Part shown: positions 32,722 through 39,934 of the stretch, in pieces
Layout: the number at the start of each line of letters is the position of its first letter
Position numbering within the stretch: position 1 is the stretch's first letter
Source of the DNA: JAWVYT01 sp046483065
Lineage (GTDB): Bacteria; Gemmatimonadota; Gemmatimonadetes; Longimicrobiales; RSA9
Assembly (NCBI GenBank): GCA_046483065.1
Contig: JAWODW010000029.1
Span: 1 to 45,087 of the forward strand
DNA: 45,087 nucleotides
Direction: 5' to 3'
The notes under the pieces: generated by a model
The model's database searches: none
What the model was told of the DNA's origin: nothing
What the model saw: the letters and a program-made list of their open reading frames with translations, nothing else
Made by a program: the position numbers and the translations under genes

Positions 32722-33213
32722 TCAGAGCGGCAGCTCCTCCTGGTTCTTCTCCTGCTCGAGGCGGGCCCGGGCTTCATTCAGGTCCTCGAGCTCCTCCACG
32801 AACTCGTCGATGTCCTGGAAGTTGCGGTACACGCTCGCGAAACGCACGTACGCCACGTAGTCCACTGCCCGCAGCTGCCCCATCACCAGCTCGCCCAGCT
32901 CACGGCTCGGGAGCTGGTCACGGCTGCTGATCTCGTCTTCGATGGCGTCCACCATCGCCTCGATCTCCGCCCCCGTGATCGGCCGCTTCACGCACGGCAG
33001 CCGCAGCGACCGGTGCAGCTTCTCCCGGTCGAAGCTCTCCACCGTGCCGTCGCTCTTGATCACCTGAACGGGACGCTCCTCGATGACCTCGTACGTGGTG
33101 AACCGCTGGCCGCACGACGCGCACTCCCGACGACGACGGATGGCCCGACCTTCCCGGCTCGTCCGGGAGTCCACCACCCGGTCCTCGGTCTCGTGGCAGA
33201 AGGGGCAGCGCAT
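32722..33213 (-). CDS. nrdR: Transcriptional repressor NrdR
   Basis: Nucleotide-sensing repressor of ribonucleotide reductase genes. The protein has 163 residues. The N-terminal zinc ribbon is complete (C3 and C6 in MRCPFC; C31 and C34 in CASCGQRF), with the basic REGRAIRRRRE DNA-binding stretch between. The ATP-cone domain follows (VQVIKSDGTVESFDREKLHRSL to about residue 140). No ribonucleotide reductase gene is nearby, so its targets lie outside the window. The start is immediately downstream of the inverted-repeat element at 33231-33590. Confidence 0.96.
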   Translation of the reverse strand: MRCPFCHETEDRVVDSRTSREGRAIRRRRECASCGQRFTTYEVIEERPVQVIKSDGTVESFDREKLHRSLRLPCVKRPITGAEIEAMVDAIEDEISSRDQLPSRELGELVMGQLRAVDYVAYVRFASVYRNFQDIDEFVEELEDLNEARARLEQEKNQEELPL

Positions 33214-33230
33214 TACGGATGGGCCTCATT

Positions 33231-33590
33231 TCTCACGGCGGCACAGCGGAGCACGGCGGCACGGCGGCGGGGCCGGGAGCCCCATTTTGTCGCAACGCCG
33301 CAACGGAGCGCGACGCCGCGGCGGCGGCCTGCGTCGCGGGGATCCAACCTTCGGGGAGACATCCAGTGCTTCATTCTGTCTGTTTTCTGCCGGTGGGCCC
33401 GGCGTTCGCCGTGAACCCCACGCTGCGGCGTCGGCACACTCCGACACCGCATTCGAAGATCCGGGCGTACGCCCTCGCGGGCGGTTCACCCCTGCCGTTC
33501 GCTGCGCCGTTGCGCTCGCCGCGGCGTTGCGAGAAATGGAGCTGCCCAAACGCCGTGTTCGCCGTGGTCGCCGTGGCGCCGTGAGAGAAC
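33231..33590. repeat. Intergenic element bounded by CACGGCG inverted repeats
   Basis: About 360 bp between cpoB and nrdR. The outer arms (33231-33270 and 33551-33590) are imperfect inverted copies built from CTCACGGCG followed by CACGGCG units. An inner inverted pair of a different word (CGCAACGCCGCAACGGAGCGC type) lies at 33291-33321 and 33501-33532, and a 7-bp GTGAACC/GGTTCAC pair lies further inside. No convincing protein is encoded. The arms match those at 43431-43653, so this is a dispersed family. It could fold as a large nested hairpin. Confidence 0.7.
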
Positions 33591-33632
33591 GAGGCCGCGT
33601 ACACGCCGGTCGAAGACCCGCCGTTCCCCGCG

Positions 33633-33663
33633 CCTCTGTGTCCCTCTGTGTCTCCGTGTGCCG
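33633..33663. repeat. Short ACACAGAGG-type repeat
   Basis: On the minus strand this reads as tandem ACACGGAG/ACACAGAGG words just before the end of the repeat-rich gap at 33214-33664. The same words form the in-frame repeat of ftsK at 13472-13535. No gene is present here. Confidence 0.6.
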
Positions 33664-33664
33664 T

Positions 33665-34495
33665 TCACCCCATCCGCTCGAGTGCGGCCTCCGCCAGCCG
33701 TCTCGCGTCCGAGTTCGGGTAGCCGTCGACCACGCGCTGGAAGTACTCCCGGGCCCGGTCACGGTTGCCCTGCTGCTCGGCGATGACGCCGGCGCGATAG
33801 AGTGCGCGGGGCGCCGCGTCGGAGTTCTGGTACTGGCGGACCACTTCGTCGAAGGTGTTCAGCGCCTCGGAGAGGGCGTCCTCCATGACGTACGTCTCTC
33901 CGACCTGGAAGAGCGCCTGGGGCGCCATCCGGTGGTCGGGGAAGCTGTCCACGACCGACTGGAACGCCTGCCGGGCCGTCCGGGCGTTGCCCCGATCCAT
34001 CTGCTCCAGCCCGATCTCGTAGAACTCCTGGCCCATGCTGAAGGTGTCGGGCGCCTCACCGCCCTCGGGCGCACCGCCCGGCGGCGCGCCGCCCGGCATC
34101 TGTCCCATCTGCTGGATGGCGTCCGCCAGCTGCTGATCGAACTGGTTCAGCCGGACCTGTACCTGCCCGGTGAGCTCGGCCACCTGTCCGAGCTCGTCAT
34201 TGAGCTGGGAGAGCTGGTTGGCCAGCTCGCCGCGGACGTTCATCAGCCGCTCCGTGGTCACCTGGAGCGAGTCCAGGATCTCACGGTTCTGCAGCTGGAG
34301 GATCCGCAGGATGGAATCCTGGCGGGCCTCGACGCGGGTGAGGTCCTCGCGCACGTCCCGGATATCGCCCTTGGTGGCGCAACCGGTCAGGCCGGTCAGC
34401 GCCAGGACCAATGCCAGCCCCCCACGCACGAGCCGGCGGGCGCGGCAGCTGCCGCGCCCACCGGACTCGAACGTCAAGGAGAGGTCTGGGTTCAC
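33665..34495 (-). CDS. cpoB: Tol-Pal associated periplasmic protein CpoB/YbgF
   Basis: Coordinates Tol-Pal constriction with peptidoglycan synthesis in E. coli. The N-terminal signal includes a hydrophobic stretch and a lipobox-like LTGC, so this version is probably a lipoprotein, unlike soluble E. coli CpoB. A coiled coil follows (about 45-135). Three C-terminal TPR units are present (FYEIGLEQMDRGNARTAR, YVMEDALSEALNTFDEV, GVIAEQQGNRDRAREYF). GTG 34495 overlaps the pal stop as GTGA. A later GTG at about 34429 would remove the first 22 residues, which are partly encoded by a 22-bp palindrome. It is the last gene of the Tol-Pal operon. Confidence 0.88.
   Translation of the reverse strand: MNPDLSLTFESGGRGSCRARRLVRGGLALVLALTGLTGCATKGDIRDVREDLTRVEARQDSILRILQLQNREILDSLQVTTERLMNVRGELANQLSQLNDELGQVAELTGQVQVRLNQFDQQLADAIQQMGQMPGGAPPGGAPEGGEAPDTFSMGQEFYEIGLEQMDRGNARTARQAFQSVVDSFPDHRMAPQALFQVGETYVMEDALSEALNTFDEVVRQYQNSDAAPRALYRAGVIAEQQGNRDRAREYFQRVVDGYPNSDARRLAEAALERMG
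34438..34459. repeat. 22-bp perfect palindrome in the 5' end of cpoB
   Basis: Eleven bases (GGGCGCGGCAG) are followed directly by their reverse complement. Read through, it encodes GRGSCRA in the first 22 residues of CpoB, upstream of the hydrophobic signal core. It looks like a palindromic intergenic repeat lying at the pal-cpoB junction. Confidence 0.75.
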
Positions 34496-35118
34496 GGCCC
34501 GCCCGGGTTCCGCATCTGGTCACCACCGGACATGACCGTAAACTCGTCGCGCCGGTTCTTGGCCCAGGCGTCCTCGTTGCTCTCGTCCACCAGCGGTCGG
34601 TCCTCACCGAAGCTGACCGTAGTGATCCGGGATTCCGAGATGCCGAAGTTGACCAGGAAATCCTTGGCCGCTTCTGCCCGGCGCTGGCCCAGGGCGCGGT
34701 TGTACTCCACACTGCCGCGCTCGTCGGCGTGGCCCGCGATGCGGATCTGGACGTCCGGGTTCGCACGCAGCACCGCCAGCTTCTTCATGAGCGCCACCTC
34801 GGCCTGCGGCTTGATCTCACTGCGATCGAAGTCGAAGAAGATCATCTCCTCGATGATCGCCGTCGCCGCCTCGGTCTCGGCCTCGATGGCCCGCTCCCGA
34901 GCCTGCGCCGCCTCGATGCTGTCCTGACGGGCCTGCTCGCGCAGCCGGGCCAGGCTGTCCGCCCGTGCCTCGGCCCGAGCTTCCGCGATGCTATCCTGCC
35001 GCATCTGCTCGAGCTCCTCCGGCGTGGGGCCTTCCGGCTCCGGCGGACCACCACAGGCCGCCGCGCCACCCAGCGCCAGCGCGGCCACTACGACAGGAAT
35101 CGTAAAACGGTGCTTCAT
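34492..35118 (-). CDS. pal: Peptidoglycan-associated lipoprotein Pal
   Basis: Outer-membrane lipoprotein that binds peptidoglycan and TolB. Started at ATG 35118 with a strong AGGAGAGG site, it has 208 residues. The lipoprotein signal has Cys22 (GGAAACGG). A Glu/Ala/Arg-rich helical region follows (about 30-95). The OmpA-like domain starts FFDFDRSEIKPQAE and contains GHADERGSVEYNRALGQRRAEA, whose Asp and Arg bind diaminopimelate. The longer open frame to 35364 has no supporting signal. It lies after tolB and overlaps cpoB. Confidence 0.95.
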   Translation of the reverse strand: MKHRFTIPVVVAALALGGAAACGGPPEPEGPTPEELEQMRQDSIAEARAEARADSLARLREQARQDSIEAAQARERAIEAETEAATAIIEEMIFFDFDRSEIKPQAEVALMKKLAVLRANPDVQIRIAGHADERGSVEYNRALGQRRAEAAKDFLVNFGISESRITTVSFGEDRPLVDESNEDAWAKNRRDEFTVMSGGDQMRNPGGP

Positions 35119-35186
35119 TGCGTGCCTCTCCTCGTTGCAGTTGGATTCCACATTCTGTTCCGGCTGGTCACCCGTGAAGCCCTCAA

Positions 35187-36563
35187 TCATCGTGCCGCCA
35201 CGAGTTCGGACGCGTCCATCAGAACCGGAGACCAACTCGGCATCCGGTAGCGTCCACCGGTCACCAGCGGACGGATCCGTCCCGTGACCAGATCGATAAC
35301 ATACAACCCCATCCCATCCTCGCGCACCCCGCTGAACACGATATGACGTCCATCGGGCGCCCACGAGGGGTCCTCACTGCGGCCTTCGGCCGTAATCTGC
35401 TGGACCGTGCCGCCCGGCCGGTCGGCGTTGGCGACCATCACCTGGAACACGCCGCCGCGCGACCGACCGTGAAAAACAACCTGCGATGTCCGGGGTGACC
35501 ATTCGGGGGAAGTGTAGTATCCGGGCCCCTCGAGTTCAAACGGCGTGATGAGCACGGCGTCGCCGCCGTCGGCCGGCATGGTGAAGATCTGGGGGTTGCC
35601 GAGGCGATCCGACTGGAAGACGATCCGGCGCCCGTCCGGAGAGTACGACGGGTGCATGTCGATGCGGGAGCCCCGGCTCAGGCGCCGCAGGCAGCAGTCC
35701 CGGTCCAGGTCGTAGTCGTGGATCTCCATCCCTCGATCGAGCCAGAGCGCCACCGCCAGGCGGCCACCGTCGGGGGCGAAGGCCGGCGTCTGGGCGGGCA
35801 GCCCCCGTTCGGTGATGGTCTCCTCGGCGCCCGTGGCCATGGTGCGCACCACGATTCGGTCGCTCTCCACGTAGTCGGTGGCGCTGAACGCCACCCGCCC
35901 GCCATCGGGCGACCAGATGGGCGAGTAGATGGACTCGTCCTCGGTGATCCGCCGGAGGTTCTCGCCGTCGGAGTCCACCACCAGGAGCTCGTGCCGGCCA
36001 TCGGCCCGCAGGCGGGTCAGGACCAGCCGGGTGGCGGCGATCCCCGGCTCGCCGGTGGCCCAGCGCACCACCTCGTCGGCGGTGGCGTGGACCGCCATCC
36101 GGAAGTCGGGGTCGTCGAGCGGCGGCAGCTCGAAGTACTGGATCTCACGGACCGACCCGTAGACGACGTCGTGGAGCGCCAGCCGCAGGCCGTAGCCGCC
36201 CTCGTCGAGGCCCTCCATGGATCCCGTAACCAGGTAGACCACGCCCAGGTCGTTCCACGCCGCGTAGTCCGCCGTGCCCTCCTGGAGCGCTACGGGGATG
36301 GTGTGGAGCATCTCGAAGCGGTCGCTGTAGTCGAGGTCGCGACGGATGATCCGGTGCACCTCCTCCTGCGCCCGACCGAGCCCCTGGCCCGTGAACGGCT
36401 GCACCGCCACCCGGTCCCGGTACTCGGTCTGGTAGACCAGCCGGAGGCGTACCCCCGACGGCATGGTGGTATCGGGCTCCTGGGCACGCGAAGGCGCGAA
36501 GGCCGCGAAGATCATCGCGAAGGACGCGAAGAACGCGAAGGTGGCCGTGCTGAAACGTTTCAT
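35187..36563 (-). CDS. tolB: Tol-Pal system beta-propeller protein TolB
   Basis: Periplasmic propeller that links Pal to the TolQRA motor. Started at ATG 36563, which overlaps the preceding stop as ATGA, it has 458 residues. A signal peptide (MKRFSTATFAFFASFAMIFA and onward, cleaved near SRA-QE) is followed by an alpha/beta N-terminal domain (about 30-170). The six-bladed propeller shows the repeated SPIWSPDGGRVAF, HPSYSPDGRRIVF, SPEWSPRTSQVVF and DPSWAPDGRHIVF blades. The signal peptide DNA is a run of six GCGAAG words (36486-36540, plus-strand view). Confidence 0.93.
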   Translation of the reverse strand: MKRFSTATFAFFASFAMIFAAFAPSRAQEPDTTMPSGVRLRLVYQTEYRDRVAVQPFTGQGLGRAQEEVHRIIRRDLDYSDRFEMLHTIPVALQEGTADYAAWNDLGVVYLVTGSMEGLDEGGYGLRLALHDVVYGSVREIQYFELPPLDDPDFRMAVHATADEVVRWATGEPGIAATRLVLTRLRADGRHELLVVDSDGENLRRITEDESIYSPIWSPDGGRVAFSATDYVESDRIVVRTMATGAEETITERGLPAQTPAFAPDGGRLAVALWLDRGMEIHDYDLDRDCCLRRLSRGSRIDMHPSYSPDGRRIVFQSDRLGNPQIFTMPADGGDAVLITPFELEGPGYYTSPEWSPRTSQVVFHGRSRGGVFQVMVANADRPGGTVQQITAEGRSEDPSWAPDGRHIVFSGVREDGMGLYVIDLVTGRIRPLVTGGRYRMPSWSPVLMDASELVAAR

Positions 36564-37279
36564 CTCGGCGGCTCGATCTCCAGCTGAACGGGCAGGAACG
36601 ATCCGGCGTAGGCCTCGGGCAGCTCCCCGAATGCGCCCTGTTTGCCGGCGGTCTCCACGGCTCCCTGTACGGCGAAATCGAAGCGAAGGTTCCCTGACGG
36701 CTCGACCATGCGGATGTCCCGCACGCCGCCATCGGGCGTGATCTCGAAGTAGACCACGCCCACCGGCCGCGACTCGTCGCTCCACCGGAAGTACCGGTTC
36801 ACCTGGATGATGACGTTGGACAGGTACTCGGGGAACGGGAACTCCCGGCCCTCGGTGGCGATGTCGAGGTTCTCGCCGCCGCTGACGGCGCTGTCCGGCG
36901 GCTCCTCGGTGGTCTCGGCCCTCGGCTCGGGCGTCTCCGGCGGCTTCTCGATGTCCTCCCGCTCCGGCTCCGGCTCCGGCTCGGGCTCCTCGACCGCCTC
37001 GCTCTCGGGCTCCGGCTCCGGCTCCGGCTCCGGCGGCTGGGGCTCCGGCTCCGGCTCCGGCTGCGGCGGCTGGGGCTCGGGCTGCACGAGCTCCGCCTGC
37101 TCCTCCGCCATGAGGTGCACCTCCAGCGAGACGGTCTCGAACTCGATCGGCTCCGGCGGGCGGGCGAAGACGACGAGGGGCACCAGCAGGATCGCGTGGA
37201 TCGCCAGCGAGACCCCCAGCGCCGTGGGGCTCGGACCGCGTCTCACAGCAGGACCCGACCGGTCATGGCTCCCGCCCAC
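36560..37279 (-). CDS. TonB/TolA-like energy-transducing protein
   Basis: A 239-residue inner-membrane protein with one N-terminal membrane segment (LGVSLAIHAILLVPLVVF), a Pro-Glu spacer of about 75 residues (PEPEPEPQPPEPEPEPEPE) that would span the periplasm, and a C-terminal TonB-like domain (VIIQVNRYFRWSDES, GVVYFEITPDGGVRDIRMVEPSG). By position between tolR and tolB it takes the place of TolA. Start GTG 37279 overlaps tolR by 17 bp; GTG 37246 (VRRGPSPTALG) is an alternative. It overlaps tolB by ATGA. Confidence 0.85.
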   Translation of the reverse strand: MGGSHDRSGPAVRRGPSPTALGVSLAIHAILLVPLVVFARPPEPIEFETVSLEVHLMAEEQAELVQPEPQPPQPEPEPEPQPPEPEPEPEPESEAVEEPEPEPEPEREDIEKPPETPEPRAETTEEPPDSAVSGGENLDIATEGREFPFPEYLSNVIIQVNRYFRWSDESRPVGVVYFEITPDGGVRDIRMVEPSGNLRFDFAVQGAVETAGKQGAFGELPEAYAGSFLPVQLEIEPPR

Positions 37280-37691
37280 GGGGCGGTGTTTCCAGCACCA
37301 GGTTCACCTGCGCCACATCGACCTCACGCAGCAGGCTGAAGAGCTCCATCACCTCGCCGTACATGACGCGGCGGTCGCCCCGGACGAAGACCGGCGCGTT
37401 CGGCCGGTCCTCCATGTAGCCCGGGAAGATCTCCAGGAACTCCTCCCGGCTCGACATGGGCACGTCGTCCAGGAAGATGGCGCCGTCCTCGCCGATGGTG
37501 ACGATGACACCCTCCGTCTGCGTGATGGGCCCGGCCTCCGCACGGGGCAGCTCCACCTCCACGCCGCCCTGCAGGATCGGCGCCGTGATGATGAAGATCA
37601 CCAGCAGCGTGAACGCCACGTCCACGAGGCTCGTGACGTTGATTTCCGCGGTCAGAGGGAGTCGGTTGCGAGACTGCCCGGGTTGCCACAT
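37263..37691 (-). CDS. tolR: Biopolymer transport protein TolR/ExbD
   Basis: Part of the proton-driven TolQR motor. The protein has 142 residues: a cytoplasmic N-terminus, one membrane segment (VDVAFTLLVIFIITAPIL) with the proton-carrying Asp24, then a periplasmic domain (VIVTIGEDGAIFLDD, NAPVFVRGDRRVMYGEVMELFSLLREV). ATG 37691 has GGAG 8 nt upstream. Unusually, the first hairpin units of the array at 37698-38233 lie directly against this ribosome binding site. Usually tolQ and tolR are adjacent; here about 540 bp separates them. Confidence 0.95.
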   Translation of the reverse strand: MWQPGQSRNRLPLTAEINVTSLVDVAFTLLVIFIITAPILQGGVEVELPRAEAGPITQTEGVIVTIGEDGAIFLDDVPMSSREEFLEIFPGYMEDRPNAPVFVRGDRRVMYGEVMELFSLLREVDVAQVNLVLETPPRGREP

Positions 37692-37694
37692 GCG

Positions 37695-38237
37695 TCAGGC
37701 TCCCTTCGCTCGCCTGCGGCTCGCTCCGGTCGCAACAGGCTCGGCTGCGCCTCGCAACAGGCGGCCTGCGGCCGCAACAGGCCGTTCGCCGCCGGCGGCG
37801 GCGAACGGCAACAGGCTCGCCGTGACGGCTCGCAACGGGCGCCCTGCGGGCGCAGCGGCTCGGCCCTCCGGGCCTCGCAATCGGCTCGCTTCGCTCGCAG
37901 AGGCTCGCCGCGGGGCGGCGTCGCAGGGAACTGCGGCCACCGTATCGGCGGGCGCAAGGGCCGCTCTGAGGCCGGCGGGTCGCGCCCTTGCGAGCCGCAG
38001 GCGAGCGTGTTGCGAGGTCGAAGACCGAGCCCATTGCGAGGCAAAGCCGAGCGTGTTGGGAGGCCGCAGGCCGACCCTGTTGCGAGGCGAAGCCGAGCCG
38101 CTGCGGCGCCACGGGCGCCGCCTGTTGGGAGGCCGCAGGCCGACCCTGTTGCGAGGCCGCAGGCCGAGCCTGTTGCGGTGCCGCAGGCGCCGCCTGTTGC
38201 GCCGCGCGAGCGCGGCGCCGTTCGTGAACCGGCTCAC
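37695..38237 (-). CDS. Possible Arg/Ala/Pro-rich ORF translated through the hairpin array
   Basis: An open frame of 180 codons fills the tolQ-tolR gap almost exactly. GTG 38237 overlaps the tolQ stop as GTGA, the coupling used elsewhere in this window, and the TGA is 3 nt before the tolR ATG. Because the right-arm period is mostly 24 bp, the peptide repeats RNRLGLRP, RNRVGLRP and LRPPN in frame. Against it: other frames on both strands are also open over much of the array, there is no ribosome binding site apart from coupling, and no known domain. It may simply allow ribosomes to pass from tolQ to tolR. Low confidence as a real protein. Confidence 0.2.
   Translation of the reverse strand: MSRFTNGAALARRNRRRLRHRNRLGLRPRNRVGLRPPNRRRPWRRSGSASPRNRVGLRPPNTLGFASQWARSSTSQHARLRLARARPAGLRAALAPADTVAAVPCDAAPRRASASEASRLRGPEGRAAAPAGRPLRAVTASLLPFAAAGGERPVAAAGRLLRGAAEPVATGASRRRAKGA
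37698..38233. repeat. Array of about 19 micro-hairpins between tolQ and tolR
   Basis: The right arm (about 38005-38232) repeats a linker like CTGTTGCGAG followed by a small hairpin. Successive linkers begin at about 38009, 38033, 38055, 38079, 38100, 38124, 38148, 38172, 38196 and 38220, a period of 24 bp with two short steps (22 and 21). The hairpins differ but stay paired: GGTC-GAA-GACC, GGC-AAA-GCC, GGCC-GCA-GGCC, GGCGCC-ACG-GGCGCC. The left arm (about 37731-37925) carries the same unit in the opposite orientation (GCAACAGG linkers) with stems such as GCGCCC-TGC-GGGCGC and a 12-bp stem at 37782-37808, with more variable spacing. Triloops dominate. The centre (about 37926-38004) holds a CGCAAGGG/CCCTTGCG pair. 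Confidence 0.85.
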
Positions 38238-38323
38238 AACAACTTCTCCTTCGCCAGCGTCCCCACGAACTCCGACGCAAACCCTTCCAGCTCGCCGCCG
38301 AAGAAATTGAGCCGGTTCACGAA
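38221..38323. repeat. 16-bp perfect inverted repeat at the 3' end of tolQ
   Basis: TTCGTGAACCGGCTCA at 38221-38236 is the exact reverse complement of 38308-38323, leaving a 71-nt loop that codes the last TolQ residues. The inner copy encodes FVNRL; the outer copy contains the tolQ stop and borders the hairpin array. Confidence 0.8.
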
Positions 38324-38947
38324 GTAGTTGTACCCGATGACGGCGGGGATGGCCACGGCCAGGCCGGCGACGGTCGTGACCAGCGCCTCGGCCACGCCGG
38401 GGGCCACGGCGCCGATGTTGGCGCTGCCGGTGGCGGTGATGCCGAGAAACGCGTTCATGACGCCGATGACGGTGCCCATGAGGCCCAGGAGCGGGCTGAC
38501 GTTGCCGATGACGGCGAGCCAGACCAGGCCCACGGCCATGTCATCGCGCTCTTCGGACTGGCCCTTCTCGAGGACCAGTCGCATGGCCTGGAGCTGGGCC
38601 TCGGAGAGGCCGTTACTGTCGACGTTCTCGTTCTGGAGCGCGCCGGGTCGGAGGTCGTTGAAGAACTCGAGCCCCTGCTTGAAGACCCGGGTGTAGGGCG
38701 AGTCGGGGAGCCGGGCGAGGGTACGGTAGGCGTCCCTGAGCTGCTGCGTCTTCTCGATGGCCTGGAGGAACCGCTCGCCCTGGCGGTTCAGCTTCCGGAA
38801 CTGCTGCCACTTCCAGACCATCACGGCCCAGCTCGCCACGGAGAAGAGAGCGAGTACGAGGAGGATGGTCTGGGTGGCGGCGGTCCCGCCGAGGATCATG
38901 TCCATGGGCCCCTGTGGGGCCGGTCCCATCTGGGCCAGCAGGTTCAC
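38234..38947 (-). CDS. tolQ: Tol-Pal motor protein TolQ/ExbB
   Basis: Proton channel subunit of the Tol motor. The protein has 237 residues with three membrane segments (about 24-44, 137-165 and 180-205). The conserved cytoplasmic loop lies between the first two. VSPLLGLMGTVIGVMNAFLGI and GVAEALVTTVAGLAVAIPAVIGYN are the family signature. GTG 38947 overlaps the galE-like stop as GTGA. Its last codons and stop lie in a 16-bp inverted repeat (38221-38236 with 38308-38323). Confidence 0.95.
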   Translation of the reverse strand: MNLLAQMGPAPQGPMDMILGGTAATQTILLVLALFSVASWAVMVWKWQQFRKLNRQGERFLQAIEKTQQLRDAYRTLARLPDSPYTRVFKQGLEFFNDLRPGALQNENVDSNGLSEAQLQAMRLVLEKGQSEERDDMAVGLVWLAVIGNVSPLLGLMGTVIGVMNAFLGITATGSANIGAVAPGVAEALVTTVAGLAVAIPAVIGYNYFVNRLNFFGGELEGFASEFVGTLAKEKLL

Positions 38948-39915
38948 CGGTCGGTCCCTTCCTTCGCCATTGGATCGTGCTCCGCGATGTGATCGAGGGT
39001 GCGGCGGAGCCCTTCGGCCAGCGGCGTCGCCGGCGCCCAGCCCACACCCTTCAGTTTGCTGTTGTCGAGCGACGAGTGCTGCAGCTCGCCCGGCCTCGCC
39101 GCCGCGTGCCGCACCTCCACCTCACGCTCGCCGGCGGCCATGATGGACTCGGCCAGCGCGTTCACCGACGTCTCCACGCCCGTCCCCACGTTGTACGCCC
39201 GTTCGTCCAGCGCCGTTCCGACGGGGCCCAGCGGCAGGTCGGCGGCCGCCATGTTGGCCGCCACCACGTCGCCCACGTAGACGTAGTCCCGGGTCTGCTC
39301 GCCGTCGCCGAAGACGGTGAGCGGCTCGCCGGCCAGGACGGCCCGGCCGAAGATGGCCACCACACCGGCCTCGCCGTGGGGGTCCTGCCGGGGGCCGTAG
39401 ACGTTGGAGTAGCGGAGCGCCACGTAGTCGAGGTCGTGGATCCGGGCGTAGTAGTACAGGTACTGCTCGCCCGCCAGCTTGGTGACGCCGTACGGGCTCT
39501 CGGGCAGCTTCGGCGCCGTCTCCGGCGTGGGCCGGAGCCCGGGCTCGCCGTAGATCACGCCGCCCGACGAGATGAAGATGACGCGGCTGCGGTGCCGGCG
39601 TGCGTTCTCCAGCACGTTGAGGAGCCCGTCGATGTTGATCCGTGCGTCCCTCCGGGGGTCGGCCACGGAGACCCGTACATCGATCTGGGCCGCATGGTGG
39701 CTGACGACGTCGAACTCCACGTCCGCGAAGAGGGCGGAGAGCTCCGGGTCGCCGATGCCCATGTGGAGGAACTCGGCGTCCGGCGGGAGGTTGGCCCGTC
39801 GTCCGCTGGAGAGGTCGTCCACGATCCAGACCCGGTCGCCCCGGGCCAGGTACGCGTCGGCCACGTGGCTCCCGATGAACCCGGCCCCACCCGTCACCAG
39901 CACAGTACGGCTCAT
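38944..39915 (-). CDS. NAD-dependent sugar epimerase/dehydratase (GalE-like)
   Basis: Extended short-chain dehydrogenase of 323 residues, probably a UDP-sugar 4-epimerase. The NAD loop TGGAGFIG spans 8-15. Catalytic Ser117 or Ser118, Tyr142 and Lys146 (SPYGVTK) are in place. ALRYSNVYGPRQDP and GDGEQTRDYVYVGDV are typical of UDP-glucose epimerase-type enzymes. The substrate is not certain. It would feed cell-surface glycans, consistent with its place as first gene of the tolQ-cpoB unit, which it overlaps by GTGA. Confidence 0.88.
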   Translation of the reverse strand: MSRTVLVTGGAGFIGSHVADAYLARGDRVWIVDDLSSGRRANLPPDAEFLHMGIGDPELSALFADVEFDVVSHHAAQIDVRVSVADPRRDARINIDGLLNVLENARRHRSRVIFISSGGVIYGEPGLRPTPETAPKLPESPYGVTKLAGEQYLYYYARIHDLDYVALRYSNVYGPRQDPHGEAGVVAIFGRAVLAGEPLTVFGDGEQTRDYVYVGDVVAANMAAADLPLGPVGTALDERAYNVGTGVETSVNALAESIMAAGEREVEVRHAAARPGELQHSSLDNSKLKGVGWAPATPLAEGLRRTLDHIAEHDPMAKEGTDR

Positions 39916-39934
39916 CTGTCTTCAGCACTCCATC

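Noticed and set aside
31880..32777. N-terminal extension of LptD to 1394 residues
   Set aside because: It is the shadow of tatC and the nrdR end; the LptD signal peptide begins near 31850.
33083..34927. Long plus-strand frame of 614 codons
   Set aside because: It is antisense to nrdR, cpoB and pal and crosses the repeat gap; its composition is typical of a shadow frame in high-GC DNA.
37698..38233. CRISPR-like array between tolQ and tolR
   Set aside because: The period of about 24 bp leaves no room for unique spacers, every unit is itself a hairpin, the two arms are inverted, and no cas genes are present.
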